Below, one piece after another: positions 47,616 through 55,746 of a DNA stretch of 64,000 nt (positions are counted from its first letter, which is position 1; every line of letters starts with the position of its first letter). The DNA comes from Firmicutes bacterium UBA5766. Its GTDB lineage: Bacteria > Bacillota > Desulfotomaculia > Desulfotomaculales > Nap2-2B. Both the position numbers and the translations under genes were made by a program. The stretch is from contig DIEU01000033.1 in assembly GCA_002418775.1 (NCBI GenBank), positions 67,142-131,141 on the forward strand, given 5' to 3'. The notes under the pieces were generated by a model that did no database searches, was not told the origin of the DNA, and worked only from the letters and a program-made list of their open reading frames with translations.

Positions 47616-50065
47616 CAGGCGCCGCAGTCGTCACAGGCGTCACAGCCCTGTCCTTCTTCCTCTTTATCCTTATCCTTGCCGAAGTTCGAAAGATCCTCCG
47701 CATACTGGCGCAGTTTTTGATCTACAAGGAAAAACACCGTTTCCTCCGGATATGCGCCGTCTTCTGAACGCTCTCCGGCTTCAATTCCGGTAAGCAGCAA
47801 TATTCCTTCCTCAATAGTGCTTACCGCATAAATATGAAACTTACCTTCTTTAACGGCATCCAATACCTCATGCTTGAGCATCAGGTCATTTATATTCAGG
47901 GCAGGGATCATCACACCCTGGTTTCCCGTTAAGCCCTTCGCCTTACAAACCTCAAAGAATCCTTCTATTTTCTCGGTCGCTCCGCCGATTGGCTGAATCT
48001 CACCGTTCTGGTTGACCGAACCCGTAACGGCAATATCCTGCCTTAACGGCAGGCCGGAGATAGCCGAAAGAAGGGCATACAGTTCCGTGCTCGATGCGCT
48101 GTCCCCGTCAATACCCTCATAAAGCTGTTCAAAAGTGATCCTTGCCGTAAGACGCAAGGGTTTATCCTGGGCAAACCTGTCTCCCAAAAATCCTGTTAAA
48201 GTAAGGACACCTTTCGTATGCAGGCTTCCGCTCATATGCGTCTCACGCTCTATATTGACCAGCCCTTCTCGGCCCATAAACGTCTTTGCCGTAATTCTGG
48301 AAGGCCGCCCGAAAGTATAATCACCGATATTGATCACTGAAAGCCCATTTACCTGTCCCACCGCAGAGCCTTCCGTGCTCAACAGAAACTTGCCCTGCAC
48401 AACCATTTCCTGCATTCTTTCCTCAATCCGGTTGGAGCGGTATACGCGCTCTTCAAATGCGCGCCTGACATGAGTCGCGCCGATATAGGGAGCTCCTTCC
48501 TCCCTGGCCCATATATCAGCTTCATAAACAATCTGGACAATATCGTTAAAACATGTACTGAGCTTATTCTGACTGCCGGAAAGCCGCGACCCGTAATCAA
48601 TTAACTCGGCCAGACCCGTGCGGTCAAAATGCGTTAAATTTTCACGCCGGCAAACTTCGCCGACAAAAGCTGCATAGTTATATAGATTCTCAGAGGTACG
48701 CTGCATCTCGTCGTCAAAATCAACCTTAAGTCTGAAAAACTTCTGGAAATCTTCATCGTATGTATGGAGAATGTGATAAATATTATAATTACCGATTAAA
48801 ATAATTTTTACATTAACCGGTATGGGTTCCGGCCTTAAGGTTGCTGTCGGAATTATCCGGTACTGCTCACCAATATTTGTCATTACAGTCTGCCTGTTCT
48901 TGATCGTTTTCTTCAAAGCGTCCCAGGCAAATGGATCCTGAAAAACATCTTTTGCCTGCAGAATAAGGTAGCCGCCGTTAGCACGGTGAATAGACCCTGC
49001 CTTAATCATCGTAAAGTCCGTGCTCATACCGCCCATGATATTTTTGTACTCTATTTTGCCGAATAGATTATAATAGGTCGGATTTGTTTCTATAACGACA
49101 GGCGCACCTTTTGTATCGCTGTTGTTGATGAATATATTTACTTTATAGTGGTTGAACAATTCTTTGGGATCAACAAAATCAAACGGCCCGGGTTTGGGCG
49201 TCTCTGTCATATTAAACTGATTGTGATGCAATATAATATCATCGAATACCTCATTAAGGTACTGCTGTATCTTTGGAAAATCCCTGTATCTTTCCTGCAC
49301 TGAACCGACAAGAGGCCCGATAGCGCGCCACGCAATCTCTCTATTCATCTGGTTTATTTTTTCCTGGGTTAGCTTTTCAATTATTTTGCCATTGTTGAAT
49401 ACTTCTTCCATCCTTTGCTGCAAAAGCCGCACAGCAAGCTGTATTTCCTGCTGTTTTTCCGGCGGAAGCAACTCAAACTCTTCCGGCGTCAGCCTTTTGC
49501 CGTCCTTTACAGGGATGAATATCATTCCTTCAGGACCCTGTTTCATCACAAAACCGACTTCTTTAGCCTCCTGCTTAACCTTTTCCATTTCTGCATGTAT
49601 TTTCATTTCCATCTCGTCAAGTATTTCTTGTTTGTTTTTTTCGTAGTCAGGCCCTTCGAAAAGCTTTGGTACTGTGGTCCTGATATCATAAATTAATTCA
49701 TCCATTTCTTGTTTAAAGAACAGCGCCTTGCCTGCAGGCAAGGATACAATATAAGGCTGGTCCGGGTTGATGAAATTATAAAGAATGCACCAGTCTTCCG
49801 GTACAGGCTTATCCTTGGCATAATCAGTCACGACGGCTTGAGTATACGTGCTTTTCCCGGTTCCGGGAGGTCCGGCGACATATATGTTATACCCTGGGGC
49901 AGACATGGCTAAACCAAAATCCATAGCTTTAATAGCCCGTTCCTGTCCGATAAAATTCTGCAGCGGGGGAATCTGTGTTGTTGTTTCAAAGGACAATTCG
50001 TCCAGGTTGCAGCGTCTGCGAAGTTTTTCTACTGGTATCTCAAAATTCTTTATCTCAAATGTCAA
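47612..50065 (-). CDS. Lon-family ATP-dependent protease (AAA_32 type)
   Basis: An 817-residue fusion of an AAA domain with a Lon peptidase domain. Walker A GPPGTGKS lies at residues 65-72. The protease dyad is Ser656 (DGDSASST) and Lys699 (GGATEKIEG), 43 residues apart as in E. coli Lon. The long Glu/Lys-rich insertion (about residues 130-250) is probably a coiled coil. The C-terminus ends with GCDACDDCGAC, four cysteines three residues apart, which could bind metal. ATG at 50065. Distinct from LonA; substrate unknown. Confidence 0.9.
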   Translation of the reverse strand: MTFEIKNFEIPVEKLRRRCNLDELSFETTTQIPPLQNFIGQERAIKAMDFGLAMSAPGYNIYVAGPPGTGKSTYTQAVVTDYAKDKPVPEDWCILYNFINPDQPYIVSLPAGKALFFKQEMDELIYDIRTTVPKLFEGPDYEKNKQEILDEMEMKIHAEMEKVKQEAKEVGFVMKQGPEGMIFIPVKDGKRLTPEEFELLPPEKQQEIQLAVRLLQQRMEEVFNNGKIIEKLTQEKINQMNREIAWRAIGPLVGSVQERYRDFPKIQQYLNEVFDDIILHHNQFNMTETPKPGPFDFVDPKELFNHYKVNIFINNSDTKGAPVVIETNPTYYNLFGKIEYKNIMGGMSTDFTMIKAGSIHRANGGYLILQAKDVFQDPFAWDALKKTIKNRQTVMTNIGEQYRIIPTATLRPEPIPVNVKIILIGNYNIYHILHTYDEDFQKFFRLKVDFDDEMQRTSENLYNYAAFVGEVCRRENLTHFDRTGLAELIDYGSRLSGSQNKLSTCFNDIVQIVYEADIWAREEGAPYIGATHVRRAFEERVYRSNRIEERMQEMVVQGKFLLSTEGSAVGQVNGLSVINIGDYTFGRPSRITAKTFMGREGLVNIERETHMSGSLHTKGVLTLTGFLGDRFAQDKPLRLTARITFEQLYEGIDGDSASSTELYALLSAISGLPLRQDIAVTGSVNQNGEIQPIGGATEKIEGFFEVCKAKGLTGNQGVMIPALNINDLMLKHEVLDAVKEGKFHIYAVSTIEEGILLLTGIEAGERSEDGAYPEETVFFLVDQKLRQYAEDLSNFGKDKDKEEEGQGCDACDDCGAC

Positions 50066-50152
50066 TTTAAAAACCTCCCGGATTCTTTTTCTGCTCTTTT
50101 CTTTATCAATTATTTAATTATACTCAATTGCGATAAATTCCTGCTTTAAATA

Positions 50153-50189
50153 AAAAATAAACCGGGCTGAAAAAGTCCGGTTTATTTTT
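50153..50189 (-). terminator. Rho-independent terminator of RNase P RNA
   Basis: Minus-strand stem AAATAAACCGG (50187-50177) with CCGGTTTATTT (50165-50155), one mismatch at the loop side, followed by TTTTTATTT. Confidence 0.85.
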
Positions 50190-50191
50190 GC

Positions 50192-50545
50192 AGTGAGTAA
50201 ACCTATAAGCCGAGTTCTGTCTTGGATGATCATCTGTCTAGGACGCCTGTTGCCAAGCGCCTCAAGCGACCTTACCCGGAGACTCAGCGGGCAGCCTCAA
50301 CGTCTCCCTATTTGGTCTTGCTCCAGGCGGGGTTTACCTAGCCAGCCCGTCGCCAGAGCTGCTGGTGCGCTCTTACCACACCGTTCCACCCTTGCCTGTT
50401 TAAAAAACAGGCGGTCCTCATTTCTGTGGCACTTTCCTTAGGGTTGCCCCCACTGGGTGTTGCCCAGCACCTTGCCCTGCGGAGCTCGGACTTTCCTCAA
50501 GCGTTTCCGAAAAGGAATTGCTTGCGATCACCCGGTTTACTCACT
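50192..50545 (-). ncRNA. rnpB: RNase P RNA, bacterial class A
   Basis: About 354 nt. P1 is formed by AGTGAGTAAACC at the 5' end and GGTTTACTCACT at the 3' end. Universally conserved blocks are present: GAGGAAAGTCCGAGCTCC (P4 region), GGTAAGAGCGCACC, and the 3' ACAGAACTCGGCTTATAGG that pairs to make P4. Catalytic subunit for tRNA 5' processing. A GACACA-type repeat begins about 20 bases upstream of its 5' end. Confidence 0.96.
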
Positions 50546-50567
50546 GATTATTCTCTTTTAAATAACA

Positions 50568-50785
50568 CAAAGGGACGTTTTTCCTGGAGACACAGGGGGG
50601 AGACACAGGGGGACGTTTTTCTTGTGTCATTGCTAGCTATAACAGAAGGGGACGTTTCTCCGGACAACATGCCTGTCAATCATGTCAAGAGGAACCGTCC
50701 CCTTGACATGATATGCTTCTTGCTTGCCTCACGCAGGAAGCAAAATGTACGTCCCCATGCTTCCCGTCTCCATGCTTCCCGCTAA
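50568..50785. repeat. Cluster of palindromic repeats with four arm types
   Basis: Contains GACACA/TGTGTC (50602-50607 with 50623-50628), CATGTCAAG/CTTGACATG (50681-50689 with 50702-50710) and GGAAGCA/TGCTTCC (50736-50742 with 50758-50764). It also has a core-only copy GAAGGGGACGTTTCTCC (50646-50661). Each loop contains GGGGACG or its complement. Lies between aspS and rnpB. Confidence 0.88.
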
Positions 50786-50831
50786 TTTACTGCTATGTAT
50801 ATTTTAGCATAATGGAAGAATCATAGCAAAT

Positions 50832-52637
50832 TTAGCGTTTTTCCTTCAGCTTTCCGCCCAGATCTATCTTGATGTGAAGGTCTCGGAGCTGTCCGGCGGA
50901 AACCTTGTTCGGCGCACCGCTCATCAAGTCTGCCGCGCTTTGTGTCTTTGGAAAGGCGATCACGTCTCTGATTGTCTTTTTGCCGCTTATAAGCATGATC
51001 AGGCGGTCGAAACCAATCGCAAACCCTCCATGCGGCGGTGTCCCGTACTCGAAAGCATCCAGCAGGAAGCCGAATTTCTGGCGCGCTTCTTCCTGAGAAA
51101 TACCGATGGCTGCAAACATTCGTTCCTGCACATCACGCTGGTGGATACGTATACTCCCGCCGCCGACTTCCACTCCGTTAAGCACAAGGTCATATGCCTT
51201 GGCCCGGACGGAAGCAGGATCGGTCTCCAGCGCCGGCAGATCCCCGTCCTGCGGGGAAGTGAAGGGATGATGCCTGGCTGAAAAACGTTTCTCATCCTCG
51301 TCATACTCAAGGAGAGGGAAATCGACAACCCAGAGAAACTTCAGCTCATCCTCGGGAATCAGGCCGGTCATCCCGGCAATGTGAAGGCGCAAGGCGCCCA
51401 GGGCATCGGCCACAACGGAAGGCCGGTCGGCTACAAAGAGGAGCAGGTCGCCATCTTCGGCTTTAAACCTTTCGGCAATTGTCTTGAGTTCGTCTTCCGT
51501 AAAGAATTTGTTCAAGGGCGATTTCAGTCCCTGGCCGGTGGCGGTAAAATAGGCCAGGCCTTTTGCCTTGTATGTTTTTGCAAAATCGATTAAATCATCG
51601 ATTTCCCTGCGGCTTAAACTGCCGCATCCCTTTGCGTTGATTCCCTTTACCTGGCCGCCGGTTTCCACTGCTTTAGAAAAAACATTGAAACCGCAATGGG
51701 CGGCGAGGTCCGTAAAATCAACAAGCTCCAAACCAAACCTGGTATCGGGCTTATCGCTCCCGAAGCGGTCCATCGCCTCCTGAAAGGAAAGCCGCGGGAA
51801 AGGAGGCTTAAGTTCCAGATCCGAGGTTCTCGTTGCGTTATAAATAGAAACAACTACGTTCTCGATAAGTTCTATGACATCGTCTATATCAACGAAGGAC
51901 ATTTCCAGGTCAATCTGCGTAAATTCCGGCTGACGGTCGGCCCGTAAATCTTCATCCCTGAAACAGCGGGCAACCTGGTAATATCTTTCCATACCGGAGA
52001 CCATTAATAATTGCTTGAACAGCTGCGGTGACTGCGGAAGCGCATAAAAACTGCCCGGGTTTAACCTGCTGGGCACCAGAAAATCTCTCGCTCCTTCCGG
52101 AGTGCTCAAGGTAAGCATCGGGGTCTCTATTTCCCAAAATCCTCGACTGTTTAGAAACTCCCTGGCAGCCGCCGCAGACTTATGCTTCAGTTCAAGAGCA
52201 CGCTGCATTTCCGGCCTGCGCAGGTCAAGGTAGCGGTATTTAAGCCTGACGTTCTCTTCCACGTCAACACCGTCTTCAATATAAAAAGGAGGGGTCTTGG
52301 CAGTATTTAAGATCCGGATATGGGTCACCAAAACCTCTACCTGTCCTGTAGCCAAATTTGGGTTCTCAGTGCCTTCAGGCCTTTCTTCAACCTTTCCGGT
52401 GACTGCAAGAACATATTCGCTGCGTACACCCTCAGCTTTGGCAAATTCTTCTTTTACGCGATCCGGATCAAATACCGTCTGTACAACGCCGGTCCTGTCC
52501 CTCAGGTCGATAAAAATCAACCCGCCGTGATCCCGGCAGCGTTGAGCCCATCCCATCAGGACTACTTCCTGGCCAATGTGGTCACTGCGTAAGACACCGC
52601 AGCTGTGGGTGCGTTTTAAACCCTGCTTACTTTCCAT
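50832..52637 (-). CDS. aspS: Aspartyl-tRNA synthetase
   Basis: Class IIb synthetase, 601 residues. The OB-fold anticodon domain begins CGVLRSDHIGQEVVLMGWAQ. Class II motifs are FLNSRGFWEIETPML (motif 1), RYYQVARCFRDEDLRADRQPEF across motif 2, and GFAIGFDRLIMLI (motif 3). The bacterial insertion domain lies around residues 280-430. ATG at 52637 follows AAAAGGAG. Downstream partner of hisS in the usual hisS-aspS order, but separated here by repeats. Confidence 0.96.
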   Translation of the reverse strand: MESKQGLKRTHSCGVLRSDHIGQEVVLMGWAQRCRDHGGLIFIDLRDRTGVVQTVFDPDRVKEEFAKAEGVRSEYVLAVTGKVEERPEGTENPNLATGQVEVLVTHIRILNTAKTPPFYIEDGVDVEENVRLKYRYLDLRRPEMQRALELKHKSAAAAREFLNSRGFWEIETPMLTLSTPEGARDFLVPSRLNPGSFYALPQSPQLFKQLLMVSGMERYYQVARCFRDEDLRADRQPEFTQIDLEMSFVDIDDVIELIENVVVSIYNATRTSDLELKPPFPRLSFQEAMDRFGSDKPDTRFGLELVDFTDLAAHCGFNVFSKAVETGGQVKGINAKGCGSLSRREIDDLIDFAKTYKAKGLAYFTATGQGLKSPLNKFFTEDELKTIAERFKAEDGDLLLFVADRPSVVADALGALRLHIAGMTGLIPEDELKFLWVVDFPLLEYDEDEKRFSARHHPFTSPQDGDLPALETDPASVRAKAYDLVLNGVEVGGGSIRIHQRDVQERMFAAIGISQEEARQKFGFLLDAFEYGTPPHGGFAIGFDRLIMLISGKKTIRDVIAFPKTQSAADLMSGAPNKVSAGQLRDLHIKIDLGGKLKEKR

Positions 52638-52680
52638 TCAAAAAGCTCCTTTTTTGCCCGAAGGTCTCATTTTCTCCTTT

Positions 52681-52780
52681 GTGACACAAGGGTGACACAA
52701 GGGGACGTTTCTCCTGTGTCATTTATTGCTGCGCAAGTAGGAACGGTTCCGCAAGCAGGGACAGTTCTTGAAGGGAGCAA
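52681..52780. repeat. GACACAA- and GCAAGCA-type repeats
   Basis: TGACACA (52693-52699) pairs with TGTGTCA (52715-52721) around GGGGACGTTTCTCC. A second degenerate unit follows (GCAAGTAGGAACGGTTCC, GCAAGCAGGGACAGTTCTTG). Confidence 0.85.
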
Positions 52781-53096
52781 TCGGAAGTTTTGCGCTTAAA
52801 AAAGGCTCAAACGGCGGATTTTTGCTGCCTTTTGAGCCTTAACAATACCTATGCGCAAAGCCTACCCGCAAAATTTTTGATTGCCGAGAAGAATGAAGTC
52901 GCGAGAGCACCCAGCTATGGAATTTCAATCTCTTGTTTTTGCTTACAACTCCTAACTTTAGCAGCTCTTTTTAATTAAACAATATCACAAAAAGAGCATT
53001 TTGCCAACTTTTATATACAATTTTATTTAGAAAAGCAATAATTTAAAGCCATCGCGAAGCGATTTCGTTCTTCTTGCTTGCTCACATATGCGCAAG

Positions 53097-53250
53097 GCAA
53101 GTGTGTCAAAAGGAACCGTCCCCTTGACAATAGTCCCCTTGACAATAAGGGTGTCAACAACCCCGTCCCCTGTCATGCTCTATCCAACCCGCTTCCCTAA
53201 AAGGAAGCAAAAAGAACGTCCCCTTGCTTCCCGTCCCCTTGCTTCCCCTG
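53097..53250. repeat. Mixed-arm palindromic repeats after hisS
   Basis: TGTCAA/TTGACA (53104-53109 with 53124-53129) and GGAAGCAA/TTGCTTCC (53203-53210 with 53224-53231) around reverse cores (CCGTCCCC, ACGTCCCC). Between them GTCAACAACCCCGTCCCC resembles GTTAACAACCCCGTTCCC near 39548. Confidence 0.87.
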
Positions 53251-53251
53251 C

Positions 53252-54511
53252 CTATTTCTTTAGGAATTGTGCAGGTAAGTCGGCCAGCGGCACTTCAGTC
53301 TGGCTACCGGCCAGCATGTCTCTCAAGGCGACCTTTCCCTTGCTGAGCTCGTCACTGCCGAGTATGACCACATACGGGGCGCCGGATTTTCCGGCTTGCT
53401 TCAGCTGAGCCTTCATGCTCCGCCCGGTGTAGTCTTTGTCAGCACATATGCCTTTTGCCCGCAGTTCCTGTAAAAGCGTCAGCGCCCGGCCTTCCAGATC
53501 TTTTTCAGCCGTAACCAGGTATACATCAAGCCGCCCGCCGTCCGGAACAGTCAAGCCCTGTTCCTGCATGACCAGAAGGAATCTCTCCAGTCCCATAGCA
53601 TATCCTATACCGGAAGTCGGGGGTCCGCCGAACATTTCCACCAGGCCGTCATACCGTCCGCCGCCGCCGACGGACCGCTGGGCTCCTACGCCCGGAGCCA
53701 TAATTTCAAATGCCGTCCTGGTATAATAATCAAGGCCGCGCACAAGGCAGGGATCGACGATGTACGCTACATTCAAAGCATCAAGATAACCGAGCGTTTC
53801 CCTGAAATGATCAGCGCACTCCGGGCAGAGAAAATTTAATCCTGCCGCAGTCTCTTCGGCCATCTCCCGGCAGCGCTTTACCTTGCAGTCCAATATGCGC
53901 AGCGGGTTTTTGTCCAGCCGAATACGGCAATCGCCGCACAAATCCTCCAGGCGTGTCTTCAGGCTGGCGCACAGCTTATCGCGCATCACTGGCCTGCACA
54001 CGCCGCAGCCGACGCTGTTTATGTGCAGGTCCAGCTTCAAACCGAAGCGCCAGCAAAAATCCATGGCCATAGCGACTACTTCCGCATCTATCGCCGGCGC
54101 CGCAGAACCGAAAACCTCCACTCCAAGCTGGTGAAACTGTCGGTAACGGCCAGCCTGCGGGCGGTCATAGCGGAACATCGGCCCCTGGTAATATACTTTA
54201 ACCGGCTGGGGACCCGAAAACAGCTTGTCCTCGACGTATGCTCGCGCAATCGGCGCCGTGCCTTCAGGGCGCAGACTCAATGACCTCTCCGACCGGTCAA
54301 GAAAAGTATACATTTCTTTCTCAATTATATCGGTAGTGTCTCCCACACCCCGGTCAAACAGCTCGGTATGTTCAAAAACAGGCGTGCGGATTTCAGCATA
54401 CCCGTACTCCCGGCAAATGCGCCGGAAAGACTCCTCGACATACTGCCATTTTTCAACTTCACCCGGCAGCACATCAATAGTCCCCCGCGGCCGGTTTATT
54501 GAGCTCGGCAA
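53252..54511 (-). CDS. hisS: Histidyl-tRNA synthetase
   Basis: Class II synthetase, 419 residues, starting MPSSINRPRGTIDVLPGE. Motif 2 region is YYQGPMFRYDRPQAGRYRQFHQ. The histidine motifs are LVRGLDYYTRTAFEI and GGGGRYDGL, and the anticodon domain ends the protein. TTG start at 54511 follows AGGAGGAATTAGGAG. The stop lies just before the repeat block at 53250. Confidence 0.96.
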   Translation of the reverse strand: MPSSINRPRGTIDVLPGEVEKWQYVEESFRRICREYGYAEIRTPVFEHTELFDRGVGDTTDIIEKEMYTFLDRSERSLSLRPEGTAPIARAYVEDKLFSGPQPVKVYYQGPMFRYDRPQAGRYRQFHQLGVEVFGSAAPAIDAEVVAMAMDFCWRFGLKLDLHINSVGCGVCRPVMRDKLCASLKTRLEDLCGDCRIRLDKNPLRILDCKVKRCREMAEETAAGLNFLCPECADHFRETLGYLDALNVAYIVDPCLVRGLDYYTRTAFEIMAPGVGAQRSVGGGGRYDGLVEMFGGPPTSGIGYAMGLERFLLVMQEQGLTVPDGGRLDVYLVTAEKDLEGRALTLLQELRAKGICADKDYTGRSMKAQLKQAGKSGAPYVVILGSDELSKGKVALRDMLAGSQTEVPLADLPAQFLKK

Positions 54512-54534
54512 CTCCTAATTCCTCCTGTCACAGA

Positions 54535-55161
54535 TCACATACGCAGGAAAGGGTTATATCTCGCTTCATCGCCAACTGTGGTCATCGGCCCATGCCCCGG
54601 AAAAACCGAAGTGGTGGGGGGAAAGACCATTAATTTCGTTTTAATCATTCCGATCAGCTGAATGTAATTGCCGCCGGGAAAATCCGTACGGCCGATGGAA
54701 CCCGCAAAAAGAGTATCCCCCGTGATCAAATTGTTCTCAACTTTCAGGGTGATCCCGCCCTGTGTATGCCCGGGTGTGTGGATGACCTCAATGGTCAGTT
54801 TACCAACCTGTATCTTATCGCCCTCTTCTAAAAGACGGTCCGCTGCCTTAACCTTCATTTTACCCCCCGTCATCCAGGAGAGGTTACTGTTCGGATTGGT
54901 CAGCATATCGGCGTCCTTGGTATGGATCAACACCTGCGCGCCTGTCTGCTCGTAAACACCGCTTACAGCGCCGATATGATCGATATGTCCGTGGGTCAAA
55001 ATAATGTACTTGCAGTTCAGATTCAGCTTCTTCAGCCACTGCATAATCCTGGGCGCATCTGCGCCGGGGTCAATCACCGCGGCGTCCCTGGTCTCCTCAC
55101 AGCCTATAATATAGCAGTTCGCTGCTATGGGGCCCACTTCAAAACCTTTTATGATCAACAA
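54535..55161 (-). CDS. MBL-fold hydrolase (YqgX/glyoxalase II-like)
   Basis: A 208-residue metallo-hydrolase with complete metal ligands: THGHIDHIG, HTPGHTQGG, ITGDTLFAGSIGR and PGHGPMT. Closest in pattern to the short hydroxyacylglutathione-hydrolase-like proteins found beside relA/dtd/hisS in Firmicutes. Substrate not known. TTG start at 55161 follows AGGAGGTATGC. Probably co-transcribed with hisS (23-base gap). Confidence 0.88.
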   Translation of the reverse strand: MLIIKGFEVGPIAANCYIIGCEETRDAAVIDPGADAPRIMQWLKKLNLNCKYIILTHGHIDHIGAVSGVYEQTGAQVLIHTKDADMLTNPNSNLSWMTGGKMKVKAADRLLEEGDKIQVGKLTIEVIHTPGHTQGGITLKVENNLITGDTLFAGSIGRTDFPGGNYIQLIGMIKTKLMVFPPTTSVFPGHGPMTTVGDEARYNPFLRM

Positions 55162-55179
55162 GCATACCTCCTATGGCTT

Positions 55180-55257
55180 AATGACACAACAATAACGTCC
55201 CCTTGTGTCCCACGCAACAATAACGTCCCCTTGTGTCCCACGTCCCCTTGTGTCCCC
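55180..55257. repeat. GACACAA-type repeats after dtd
   Basis: GACACAA (55183-55189) pairs with TTGTGTC (55203-55209). Two further CAATAACGTCCCCTTGTGTC and ACGTCCCCTTGTGTCCCC copies fill the gap to the dtd stop at 55258. Confidence 0.88.
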
Positions 55258-55707
55258 TTAAAAGCTTTTTTTACTGTCTATAAGTATTGTAACCGGTCCG
55301 TCATTTATAATTTCAACTTTCATATGAGCCTGAAATTCTCCCGTGGCTACCCGGATGCCTCTCGCTTTCAGTTCTTCGACAAAAAGCTCATACAACTCAC
55401 GCGCCGGGGCAGGGTCCGCCGCCCCTGTAAAGCTGGGCCTTCGCCCATGACGGCAGTCGCCGTAAAGGGTAAACTGCGAAACAGCCAGCACTTCAAAGGA
55501 CAATTCGGTGACCGAGCAGTTAAGTTTTCCAGACTCATCGGCAAATATACGCAGATTAGCAATCTTTTCCGCTACATAACGGGCGTCCCCGGGTCCGTCG
55601 TCTAAGCCTACTCCCAGCAGGACAGTCAGTCCGGATCCAATTTCCCCGATTTTGAAACCGTCAACGCTCACAGCCGCCCTGGATACCCTCTGCACAACCG
55701 CACGCAA
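55258..55707 (-). CDS. dtd: D-aminoacyl-tRNA deacylase
   Basis: Removes D-amino acids (and Gly) mischarged on tRNA. The SQFTLYGD motif is at residues 77-84 and the Gly-cisPro motif NDGPVT at 135-140. 149 residues. TTG start at 55707 follows AGAAGGAGTGC, part of a 16-bp duplication (55715-55746). Conserved partner of relA. Confidence 0.95.
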   Translation of the reverse strand: MRAVVQRVSRAAVSVDGFKIGEIGSGLTVLLGVGLDDGPGDARYVAEKIANLRIFADESGKLNCSVTELSFEVLAVSQFTLYGDCRHGRRPSFTGAADPAPARELYELFVEELKARGIRVATGEFQAHMKVEIINDGPVTILIDSKKSF

Positions 55708-55714
55708 TTATTAA

Positions 55715-55746
55715 GCACTCCTTCTAACTGGCACTCCTTCTAACTG
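55715..55746. repeat. 16-bp tandem duplication across the relA stop and dtd ribosome site
   Basis: GCACTCCTTCTAACTG occurs twice in tandem. On the coding strand it reads CAGTTAGAAGGAGTGC, which includes the relA TAG and an AAGGAG, so both are duplicated. Confidence 0.95.

Larger units (their letters stand above)
52638..53251. other. Repeat-rich intergenic region hisS to aspS
   Basis: About 610 bases without a gene. It has repeats at both ends (52681-52780, 53097-53250), a strong hairpin AAGGCTCAAA/TTTGAGCCTT (52802-52811 with 52831-52840), and a second hairpin GCTCTTTTT/AAAAAGAGC (about 52965-52998). A palindromic TCGCGAAGCGA lies near 53055. No T-box leader for aspS is visible. Confidence 0.65.

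Noticed and set aside
52638..53251. T-box leader for aspS or hisS
   Set aside because: I found no TGGN antiterminator block (GGTGG context) or specifier loop; the region is explained by palindromic repeats and two plain hairpins.
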